A model generated the notes under the pieces. That model ran no database searches. It was not told where the DNA came from and worked only from the letters and a program-made list of their open reading frames with translations. Of a stretch of 5,779 nucleotides of DNA, positions 1-5,779 are shown piece after piece. The stretch spans positions 1 to 5,779 of the forward strand of contig JAUYFZ010000166.1 in the NCBI GenBank assembly GCA_030689585.1. Direction: 5' to 3'. The translations under genes were made by a program, and so were the position numbers. Source of the DNA: Rhodocyclaceae bacterium (GTDB lineage: Bacteria > Pseudomonadota > Gammaproteobacteria > Burkholderiales > Rhodocyclaceae). Position 1 is the stretch's first letter. Every line of letters starts with the position of its first letter.

Positions 1-33
1 TAATTACGAGACTTGTTTGTCCCTTCATTTTTA

Positions 34-58
34 CCCCATCCCCTCCCCAGCCCTCCCC
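34..58 (-). other. Candidate G-quadruplex motif in the tldD 3' region
   Basis: On the minus strand, the sense strand for tldD, five G runs of 4, 3, 4, 4 and 4 bases follow one another (58-55, 53-51, 48-45, 43-40, 37-34) with linkers of one or two bases. This fits the standard quadruplex pattern in DNA and in any read-through RNA. It shares bases 51-58 with the left arm of palindrome copy 1, so the two folds would compete. Formation is inferred from the pattern only. Confidence 0.6.
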
Positions 59-73
59 TTGAAGGGGAGGGAG
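50..73. repeat. G/C-rich palindrome, copy 1
   Basis: Perfect inverted repeat: arm CCCTCCCCTT (51-60), central G (61), arm AAGGGGAGGG (62-71). In RNA it would form a stable stem with a small apical loop. There is no T run on either side, so it does not qualify as a classical intrinsic terminator, though it could protect the 3' end of the tldD transcript. Including flanks, 50-73 matches copy 2 at 23 of 24 positions. Confidence 0.85.
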
Positions 74-82
74 ATTGGTACT

Positions 83-106
83 GCCCTCCACTTGAAGGGG
101 AGGGAG
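83..106. repeat. G/C-rich palindrome, copy 2
   Basis: Direct repeat of copy 1, 33 bases further on in the same orientation. Arms are CCCTCCACTT (84-93) and AAGGGGAGGG (95-104) around a central G. The only change from copy 1 is A for C at position 90, which puts one mismatch in the stem. Tandem near-identical palindromes in an intergenic region suggest a dispersed extragenic element, but no other genomic copies can be examined here. Confidence 0.8.
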
Positions 107-152
107 GCCGCAACAACCGCTTCGATTACCCACTACAAACCGCATAGAGCCA

Positions 153-1610
153 TTAAACAGCCCCTCCCACCGTCAATCCATCAATTCGCACGGTGGGTTG
201 TCCCACGCCGACGGGGACACTTTGGCCTTCTTTGCCGCAGGTGCCTACGCCGGGATCGAGGGCCATGTCATTGCCGATGAGGGTGACGCGGGTGAGTACG
301 TCCGGGCCATTTCCCACTAACGTCGCTCCTTTAATGGGGGTGGTCACTTGGCCGTTTTCGATGAGATAGGCTTCAGCGGTTGAAAAAACAAACTTTCCGC
401 TGGTGATATCGACCTGCCCTCCCCCAAAATTTGCGGCATACAAGCCTTTTTTGACCGAACGGATGATTTCTTCATGCGTTTTGTCTCCGTTCAGCATCAC
501 CGTGTTGGTCATGCGCGGAATGGGGAGATGGGCAAAGGATTCGCGGCGACCATTCCCCGTTGGGGCAACCCCCATCAACCGCGCATTCAGGGTATCTTGA
601 AGGTATCCCACGAGAATGCCATCTTCGATCAGAACGGTGCGTTGCGTCGGCGTTCCCTCGTCGTCGATGGATAACGAACCACGTCGGTCAGGGATCGTGC
701 CATCGTCGACCACCGTGACGCCCTTGGCGGCGACACGGCTGCCGATGCGACCTGAAAAAGCCGAACTACCGCGTCGATTGAAATCCCCCTCTAGGCCATG
801 CCCAATGGCTTCATGGAGCAGGATGCCAGGCCAACCCGGGCCGAGTACTACCGTCATTTGACCTGCGGGAGCCGGTTTGGCCGCTAGATTGATGTCGGCC
901 TGATGCACGGCCAATCGGGCGTATTCGCGCAAACGCTCGTCGGTAAAAAAACCGAAGTCGAATCGTCCCCCGCCGCCTGACGATCCTTGTTCCCTGTGCG
1001 TGCCTTCCTGCATGATGACGGTGAGGGAAACGCGCACCAGAGGGCGGACATCGGCGGCCAGCAAACCGTCGGAACGGGCTACTAAGACAACCTCCCAGCT
1101 ACCGGCGACATGGGCCATGACTTCTGACACACGAGGATCCATGGCTCGCGCAAAACCTTCCAGCCGTTCCAGCAGTCGAACTTTTTCGGTGGCATCCAGC
1201 GATGCGATGGGGTCTGCGTCGATGTAAAGCGGCGTGATGAGGGAGGACGCAGGAGAAAGCCGGGGCCGGCTGCCCTGCCCACCTTGCGCCGCAATGGCCC
1301 GCACCGCTTCTGCGGCCGAGTTCAAGGCCGATAAGCTAATGTCGTCAGAATAGGCAAACGCTGTTTTTTCACCGCTCAAAGCGCGAACGCCTACCCCTTG
1401 TTCAATATTGAAACTGCCGGATTTGACGATGCCTTCTTCCAATGACCATGCTTCGGAACGACCATATTGAAAGTAAAGATCGGCTGCGTCGATTTGATGG
1501 GTGAATAAACGACCAAAAACGGAAGATAGCTTTCCGGGGGTCAGGTCGAAGGGGGCCAGCAGATGAGATTCGGCGATATCAAGAGGGCTGTTAGCGTGAA
1601 ATACACTCAT
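153..1610 (-). CDS. tldD: TldD, zinc metallopeptidase subunit of TldD/TldE
   Basis: TldD pairs with TldE (PmbA) to form a cytosolic peptidase that in E. coli matures microcin B17 and degrades the CcdA antitoxin; its substrates elsewhere are mostly unknown. With the ATG at 1610 the protein has 485 residues against 481 in E. coli. The zinc site is intact: HEAIGH (266-271, inside LLHEAIGHGLEGDFNRRG) and Cys458 in GTCGKEGQSVPVGVGQP. Other family blocks are SGGGGRFDF (211-219), DDEGTP (316-321), RRESFAHLPIPRMTNT (355-370) and GGGQVDITSGKFVFSTAEAY (396-415). The N-terminal domain holds SGSFNIEQGVGVRALSGEKT. An in-frame GTG at 1658 would add 16 residues, but it has no ribosome-binding sequence and the extension does not resemble the family. 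The chosen ATG also has only a poor site: GGGG eight bases upstream. No partner gene is in view. The ORF ends with TAA and the family-typical LTVGGA terminus. Confidence 0.96.
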   Translation of the reverse strand: MSVFHANSPLDIAESHLLAPFDLTPGKLSSVFGRLFTHQIDAADLYFQYGRSEAWSLEEGIVKSGSFNIEQGVGVRALSGEKTAFAYSDDISLSALNSAAEAVRAIAAQGGQGSRPRLSPASSLITPLYIDADPIASLDATEKVRLLERLEGFARAMDPRVSEVMAHVAGSWEVVLVARSDGLLAADVRPLVRVSLTVIMQEGTHREQGSSGGGGRFDFGFFTDERLREYARLAVHQADINLAAKPAPAGQMTVVLGPGWPGILLHEAIGHGLEGDFNRRGSSAFSGRIGSRVAAKGVTVVDDGTIPDRRGSLSIDDEGTPTQRTVLIEDGILVGYLQDTLNARLMGVAPTGNGRRESFAHLPIPRMTNTVMLNGDKTHEEIIRSVKKGLYAANFGGGQVDITSGKFVFSTAEAYLIENGQVTTPIKGATLVGNGPDVLTRVTLIGNDMALDPGVGTCGKEGQSVPVGVGQPTVRIDGLTVGGAV

Positions 1611-1686
1611 TCGGAGTACCCCGTAACAATCGAGCGTAGTGAGCCGATGAGAACCCACCGAGAGGGGGGCGAAGGGGGGCGGGTGT
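1611..1686. other. Spacer between the amidohydrolase gene and tldD, with G/C-run direct repeat
   Basis: Non-coding spacer of 76 bases. The plus strand has the octamer GGGGGGCG twice (1664-1671 and 1674-1681) separated by AA, giving a C-rich tldD leader. Next to the tldD start the sequence CGGAGTACCCCG (1612-1623) is a 12-base palindrome with one mismatch. I see no convincing -35/-10 pair and no hairpin followed by a T run, so tldD is probably read through from upstream; a weak promoter is not excluded. Confidence 0.6.
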
Positions 1687-2553
1687 TTAATTGCATTGAA
1701 CGGCTTTCATGTGACAGGGGTGGGCTTCGTGACCATGCGAGTTAATCAAGACCTTGTGTTTAAGCGCGGGCAAGCAGGCGCGGGTTTCCGAAATACGCTT
1801 GTGTTCCAGCTCCGCCACAATCACGCCTTCGCCTTTATCCAGACGGGCAATGATCTTGCCCCAAGGGTCGACGATCATGCTGTTGCCGTGGGTCAATCTG
1901 CCTGTGGGATGCCTACCGCCCTGTGCGGCCGCGATGACATAACACTGGTTTTCCACCGCTCGTGCGCGAATGAGCAGTTCCCAATGCGCACGTCCGGTCG
2001 TTTCAGTAAAGGCCGCCGGTAACGCAATGACATCCACCTCACCCATCGCCCGGAACAATTCAGGGAAACGCAGGTCGTAACAGATGGCCAATCCCACGCG
2101 TCCGAAGGGGGAATCGAACGCAACGACTTCATGGCCGGATTCGATGGTGCTGGCTTCTTCATAAGATTCCGCCCCTTTTTTGAAAGCGAAAAGGTGGATT
2201 TTGTCGTAACGGGCGGCCATGCGCCCGGTGTTGTCGAAAACAAAGGACGTATTCCGCATCTTGGACGGATCCTCTGCAAACAAGGGGAGCGAGCCGCCTA
2301 CCAGCCAGACACCGTATTTGACGGCCGTCTTGGATAAAAACGTTTGGATGGGACCCTCTCCTTCCCGCTCGCGCGCCAGAAGACGGTCGGCATCCTGTGC
2401 GCCGATGAAGGGAAAGTATTCTGGCAGGACAACAAGCGTGGCACCTTTAGCGGCTGCTTCTCCGATAAGCCGTTCGGCAGTGACTAGATTGGGAGCCGCC
2501 TCTGGCCCGGAGATCATTTGAACGGCTGCCATTTTGAGATTCGTGGAATTCAT
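1687..2553 (-). CDS. Nitrilase-superfamily amidohydrolase, Nit1-like (probable deaminated-glutathione amidase)
   Basis: Cytosolic C-N hydrolase of 288 residues. The catalytic residues are visible: Glu45 in LPEYF, Lys118 in YDKIHLF and Cys158 in AICYDLRFPEL; Glu132 is the likely structural second glutamate. The block from FTETTGRAHWELLIRARAVE through NQCYVIAAAQGGRH to SMIVDPWG (182-231) closely resembles animal NIT1 and bacterial relatives, which remove the amide from deaminated glutathione formed by transaminase side reactions. That makes metabolite repair the best guess; omega-amidase or another small amide substrate is possible. The ATG at 2553 is preferred because it overlaps the yhdP stop and puts the usual AAVQM strand near the N-terminus. 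The family core ends at about LPALKHKVL (261-269); a further 19 residues form a His/Cys-rich tail that is unusual. The same gene sits between yhdP and tldD in many beta- and some gammaproteobacteria. No signal peptide is seen. Confidence 0.93.
   Translation of the reverse strand: MNSTNLKMAAVQMISGPEAAPNLVTAERLIGEAAAKGATLVVLPEYFPFIGAQDADRLLAREREGEGPIQTFLSKTAVKYGVWLVGGSLPLFAEDPSKMRNTSFVFDNTGRMAARYDKIHLFAFKKGAESYEEASTIESGHEVVAFDSPFGRVGLAICYDLRFPELFRAMGEVDVIALPAAFTETTGRAHWELLIRARAVENQCYVIAAAQGGRHPTGRLTHGNSMIVDPWGKIIARLDKGEGVIVAELEHKRISETRACLPALKHKVLINSHGHEAHPCHMKAVQCN
2550..2553 (-). other. ATGA stop/start overlap between yhdP and the amidohydrolase gene
   Basis: On the minus strand the ATG of the amidohydrolase gene (2553-2551) and the TGA of yhdP (2552-2550) share bases in a four-base ATGA junction. 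Such junctions usually allow ribosomes to terminate and restart, so the two proteins are probably made from one mRNA with coupled translation. The overlap is read directly; coupling is inferred. Confidence 0.9.
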
Positions 2554-5500
2554 TGTTTTTCTTCAGTAAGGTTAGAGGGTGAAGCAGGTTGTGAAACGAT
2601 TTTTTCAACTTTAGGATCGGCCCAACTGCCCGTGACCGCGTATTCAAAAGCAAAAGCTTGGCCCAGCGGATCTTTGAGTATTTTATCAGCCAGCCAGAGC
2701 ACGGCGGCGGCCGCTGGATTGGCCAGCAAAACGCCTGTCGCCAGCGTTTCGCCGATGGCGGGTTGAATGCGTACCTTCAGATGTTGAGTTTCGTGGGCGA
2801 TATTCGCGCTGCCCGTCACAAACACCCGCGCTGCGGGTCCCTGCATGGAAAGGTCCGACGTTTCCATCAGGCCTTGAGCCAGAGTCAAGCGTCCATTGAT
2901 ATGGTCAAACGAAAAACCTTCACTAAAAACATCCCGAAAATCCAAGAATAACCGACGAGGTAATGATTGCATCGAGAGCAATCCAAGCAACCGCCCTGCA
3001 CCGGGTTCTAGTTTGCTGAACTGCCCGTTTTCCGCTTTGAGGGTGATGTTGCCTGAGAGCGTGGGATAGTCGATGGTCGTCGGTGGTCCATTCCACCAAA
3101 CCGCCCCCGCCAAATCGGCCGTCCCCCGTCGTACCGTGTCGGGGTACTCCAAGCGTGTCAATAATTTTTCGATATTACCCACAGAAAGATTGAATCCAAG
3201 CCAAGTGCCTGCATTTTCTGTTCCAGGTCGCCACAGGCCTGTGGCGGTCAATTTCCCTTGTTCGTTCGCCACGTTGAATTTCACATTCCACGCGCCCTCC
3301 CGATTTTCGGCATCCAAATTGAGTTCGCCAAAATTGCGCCCGTGCAATAAAAAGTGTTTGGCCTTCAGGTGAACGTCCGGCATTCCTTGGGTGGAAGGCG
3401 GTGTCTGAGCGGTGTTCTCCTCTTTTGATATCGCCAGGCGAGATAACTGCGCGGTTAAACGACCGGCCCCCTCACTCTGCCATTCAAACGTGCCCGTCGC
3501 TTCCTGACTGGCGATATCTCCTGCCCATCGTCCGGCCTCTCCCGTGCCTGACCATCGCAGTCCATGAAAAACTCGACCCAGGGCGATGAGTTCATCCGCA
3601 CGCAACTCTGCACGAATGGATGGAAATGAGGAGGCACCCGCATCGGGCACCCCCAGCAGTCTTCGCCAGGCATCGGTGTCCAATGTTCCCGCCCGAACCA
3701 TCAATTTAATTTCTTTCGTTTCCCTTCCCGGCAGACGGGGCAGGGCGGCCACGCCTACGGTGTTGATGACAACGGCCCCTCGTTCCACTGATTCACCTCG
3801 GGTTAACCACTGCGCTCTGAAGCCCGACCCTAGGGAGAGTGAAGAATGCGTCAATGCCCCAGAAGGTTTGCGCTCGAAAACCAGTGGCATTTCTTCCATC
3901 GTGCTTTTGTTAAACGGCGGAGGCAAACTGGATGACAGCCCCGTCAAGGAGGATTCAAACCGCATCTCTGCCGTTTTTTTCCGGACTTTGATCGTGCCAC
4001 GCCAAGGGAAAGTTCCCGACAAATGATCGAAGGCCGGATGTTGGCTATCCCGACGCAGATCAGCCAGTGACAATAGCCCGGAAGCACGAACCTGCACCCC
4101 TTCCTTGTCCGTCTTGGCTTCAATTTTCACGGGCGCACCGGAGAACATGGCACGGATGTCCTTGGTTTCCACCCGATCGGTCGTAAATTGCAAGGTGCCT
4201 TCGACATCGGTCAACGGGGGAAAAGCAGGGTCCAGCCTCAAATGATTGCGCTGAAAGCGATAGCGTCCTGTGACGGCCGCTTGGTTGATATGCCGAAGGT
4301 TCATCACCAGCTTCAACGCCAGATCCCCCACGCCTTCTGCGGTCATCTCTTCGGTGAAATGATCGATACGGTCTCCCACGGGGCTGGCTTCTATGAATCG
4401 CAGAAAGTCTGTCACCGGGCCTTTTGCCGTGCCGTCAATCGTGATGATTTCTTCTGGGGCCTCCAAGTCGGGAATGATGGCCGTTATGTCGGAAAACACC
4501 ACGCCCCACAGATTCGCCTGTTTGGCATGAATGGTCATCTTTTCGCCCATAAACGAAAGCTCCCCCGACACCTTCTCGAAGGCAGGCCAGTCGGGGGCAT
4601 AACGTAGAGTCACACCGGAAAACGGCCCCTTGATTTCAAAAACACCGGAACCGTCCCGAAAAGGAAATTTGTCCAATTCTCCTGACAAGCGCAACGTGAC
4701 CTTCGCTTGGCCTCCCTCAATAGATTTTCGCAACCACTCACGGGTATCCGCGTTAATGTTGTGGGGCAAGTAACGCCAGACTGCGCCGCCTTCCGCTCTT
4801 GAAATTTCTCCAGACAGGTCTATTTTTCCTGCATCTCCCCACATTCCCTGCCAATCTCCGCCCAGGGTTCCTTCGACCTCCTCATTTTGGAAAGCGATAC
4901 GATGTAGATGGATGCGCCATTCTCCCGTGGGAAGTTGCTGTCCCGACCCTCCCCCGTGAAGATGGGACAACGTAAAGGGATCGCCGCCCCATGCAACGGA
5001 CACGTCGGCCAGACGAAACCCGGAGGCCACCTCCTGAAGTTTCCCCTCCGCAAATCCCAAACGGAGGCGTACACCGCCCCGTCCGGTTCGGGCCAAGGAA
5101 GGAAGATCAACCCAAGGTTGCCAGGCTGAAATATTGGCTTGATCGAGTTCGGCATAGAGCGTCCCTTTGGCTGAATCTATCGCATGGCCTTGAAACTCCC
5201 CCCGAAATTCCATTCGAGCCGCCAATGCGCGGGGGGGCGTGGCGATCAGGCCGAAACGGTGCTGTGTTCCCCGGTTATATAAGTCAATATCCAAATCGGT
5301 CAATGTGAGGGGCGGACTTCCCCGCATCTCATCGTTCCACGTCACCGATGCTCGGCGTACCGTGATGCGGTTTTGTGCGAACAACCACTCTGCAAAACCG
5401 GCATCAGGGTCATTCGGATTGATTTCAAGACCGGCCACAAAAAACCGTCCCGCCTCATTGCGACGAATATCGAGCGTGGGAGAAAAAATCTCCAATCGGG

Positions 5501-5779
5501 AAAGCCTAGGGGCGCGCACCCAGAGAGAATCCCAGGAAAGATCTGCGTCCACATGTTCAAAGGACAAGGCCACACGGTTTTGTGCATCATGGATATCCAC
5601 CCCCCGCAGCGTTACCCCCGGGATTAACCCCGACCATCGGGCTTCAAGAGCACGAATCGTAACCGGCAACCGTATCGCCTGCGTCAGGGTTTGCTCGATG
5701 TCGCCTCGCCAAGACTCCACATTGGGCAGCACGGCATAACGCAACAGCAAGATAGTTGCGGCGATCACAAACCAGATAG
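2550..5779 (-). CDS. yhdP: YhdP family AsmA-like envelope protein (TIGR02099), N-terminus cut by window edge
   Basis: Large inner-membrane-anchored periplasmic protein of the AsmA-like group. In E. coli, YhdP acts with TamB and YdbH in moving phospholipids to the outer membrane; that role here is inferred by homology. The frame stays open to the right edge (Ile-Trp-Phe is readable upstream of a GTG at 5768), so that GTG is probably internal and the true start lies outside. Numbering from it, residues 1-15 are the end of a hydrophobic membrane anchor, followed by a beta-rich periplasmic body. Family hallmarks are YLPHNINADTREWL (333-346), LRYAPDWPAFEKVSGEL (388-404), the segment around IEASPVGDRIDHF (459-471), and the AsmA-like C-terminal part with GRLLGLLSMQSLPRRLFLDF (925-944) and a hydrophobic LLANPAAAAVLWLADKI stretch (1014-1030). 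At least 1,075 residues are visible against about 1,266 in E. coli, so it is a short member. Its stop overlaps the next gene's start. Confidence 0.93.
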   Translation of the reverse strand, partial: IWFVIAATILLLRYAVLPNVESWRGDIEQTLTQAIRLPVTIRALEARWSGLIPGVTLRGVDIHDAQNRVALSFEHVDADLSWDSLWVRAPRLSRLEIFSPTLDIRRNEAGRFFVAGLEINPNDPDAGFAEWLFAQNRITVRRASVTWNDEMRGSPPLTLTDLDIDLYNRGTQHRFGLIATPPRALAARMEFRGEFQGHAIDSAKGTLYAELDQANISAWQPWVDLPSLARTGRGGVRLRLGFAEGKLQEVASGFRLADVSVAWGGDPFTLSHLHGGGSGQQLPTGEWRIHLHRIAFQNEEVEGTLGGDWQGMWGDAGKIDLSGEISRAEGGAVWRYLPHNINADTREWLRKSIEGGQAKVTLRLSGELDKFPFRDGSGVFEIKGPFSGVTLRYAPDWPAFEKVSGELSFMGEKMTIHAKQANLWGVVFSDITAIIPDLEAPEEIITIDGTAKGPVTDFLRFIEASPVGDRIDHFTEEMTAEGVGDLALKLVMNLRHINQAAVTGRYRFQRNHLRLDPAFPPLTDVEGTLQFTTDRVETKDIRAMFSGAPVKIEAKTDKEGVQVRASGLLSLADLRRDSQHPAFDHLSGTFPWRGTIKVRKKTAEMRFESSLTGLSSSLPPPFNKSTMEEMPLVFERKPSGALTHSSLSLGSGFRAQWLTRGESVERGAVVINTVGVAALPRLPGRETKEIKLMVRAGTLDTDAWRRLLGVPDAGASSFPSIRAELRADELIALGRVFHGLRWSGTGEAGRWAGDIASQEATGTFEWQSEGAGRLTAQLSRLAISKEENTAQTPPSTQGMPDVHLKAKHFLLHGRNFGELNLDAENREGAWNVKFNVANEQGKLTATGLWRPGTENAGTWLGFNLSVGNIEKLLTRLEYPDTVRRGTADLAGAVWWNGPPTTIDYPTLSGNITLKAENGQFSKLEPGAGRLLGLLSMQSLPRRLFLDFRDVFSEGFSFDHINGRLTLAQGLMETSDLSMQGPAARVFVTGSANIAHETQHLKVRIQPAIGETLATGVLLANPAAAAVLWLADKILKDPLGQAFAFEYAVTGSWADPKVEKIVSQPASPSNLTEEKQ
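2561..2564 (-). promoter_or_regulatory. Weak ribosome-binding site for the amidohydrolase gene
   Basis: The minus strand reads GAAG seven bases before the ATG at 2553, inside the last codons of yhdP. The match to the Shine-Dalgarno core is partial, consistent with initiation helped by ribosomes finishing yhdP. Confidence 0.4.

Larger units (their letters stand above)
1..152. other. Non-coding region downstream of tldD
   Basis: No gene is supported here. Apart from the two palindromes and the quadruplex motif, the remaining sequence (1-33 and 107-152) shows no recognisable promoter, RNA gene or terminator. What lies beyond the left edge is unknown. Confidence 0.6.

Noticed and set aside
51..104. 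Intrinsic terminator for tldD
   Set aside because: The hairpins are strong, but neither is followed by a T run on either strand, so a classical intrinsic terminator is not supported.
51..104. Start of a CRISPR array
   Set aside because: Only two repeat units with a spacer of about 9-12 bases; too few and too short, and the units are simple palindromes.
17..280. Plus-strand open frame of 87 codons across the palindromes and the end of tldD
   Set aside because: Its repeated LKGRE peptide is only the translation of the tandem palindromes, and its second half is antisense to tldD.
1611..1658. Extension of tldD to the GTG at 1658
   Set aside because: The 16 extra residues do not resemble TldD N-termini and no Shine-Dalgarno-like sequence precedes the GTG; the ATG at 1610 gives a length close to E. 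coli TldD.
3586..4026. Plus-strand open frame of 146 codons opposite yhdP
   Set aside because: Antisense to continuous yhdP coding sequence, low-complexity composition, no recognisable motif; treated as a shadow frame.
5239..5739. Plus-strand open frame of 166 codons opposite yhdP
   Set aside because: It lies wholly antisense to well-supported yhdP coding sequence, resembles no protein family I know, and has the Arg/Ser-rich make-up of a shadow frame.

Overview
The window is a chromosomal housekeeping segment with three genes, all on the minus strand, in transcription order yhdP (cut by the right edge), a Nit1-type nitrilase-family amidohydrolase, and tldD. All were identified from recognisable protein sequence, not by database search. 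The gene order yhdP - carbon-nitrogen hydrolase - tldD is familiar from Betaproteobacteria and from gammaproteobacteria such as Pseudomonas. Together with moderate-to-high GC and the protein sequences this suggests a proteobacterium, most likely a betaproteobacterium. A genus cannot be given.

Layout from right to left, the direction of transcription. Positions 5779-2550 hold yhdP, a very large AsmA-like envelope protein whose N-terminus lies outside the window. Its TGA stop overlaps the ATG of the amidohydrolase gene (2553-1687) in an ATGA junction, so the two are probably translationally coupled. A 76-base spacer with runs of six G/C pairs follows (1611-1686). Then comes tldD (1610-153), complete, with the HExxxH motif and the C-terminal cysteine expected of the zinc peptidase. 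Positions 1-152 are non-coding and carry two copies of a G/C-rich palindrome and a strong G-quadruplex-type motif in the tldD 3' region. No classical terminator and no convincing promoter was seen. The three genes therefore look like one transcription unit started outside the window, although a promoter ahead of tldD cannot be excluded by eye.

The genes' jobs are only loosely connected. YhdP is an inner-membrane-anchored periplasmic protein linked to phospholipid delivery to the outer membrane. The Nit1-like enzyme is probably a cytosolic metabolite-repair amidase acting on deaminated glutathione. TldD is half of the TldD/TldE peptidase that processes or degrades unfolded peptides; its partner TldE (PmbA) is not in this window. 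I found no mobile element, RNA gene, CRISPR array or defence system, and no evidence of an undescribed system. The points worth a second look are the non-coding repeats with their G-quadruplex potential and a His/Cys-rich tail on the amidohydrolase.
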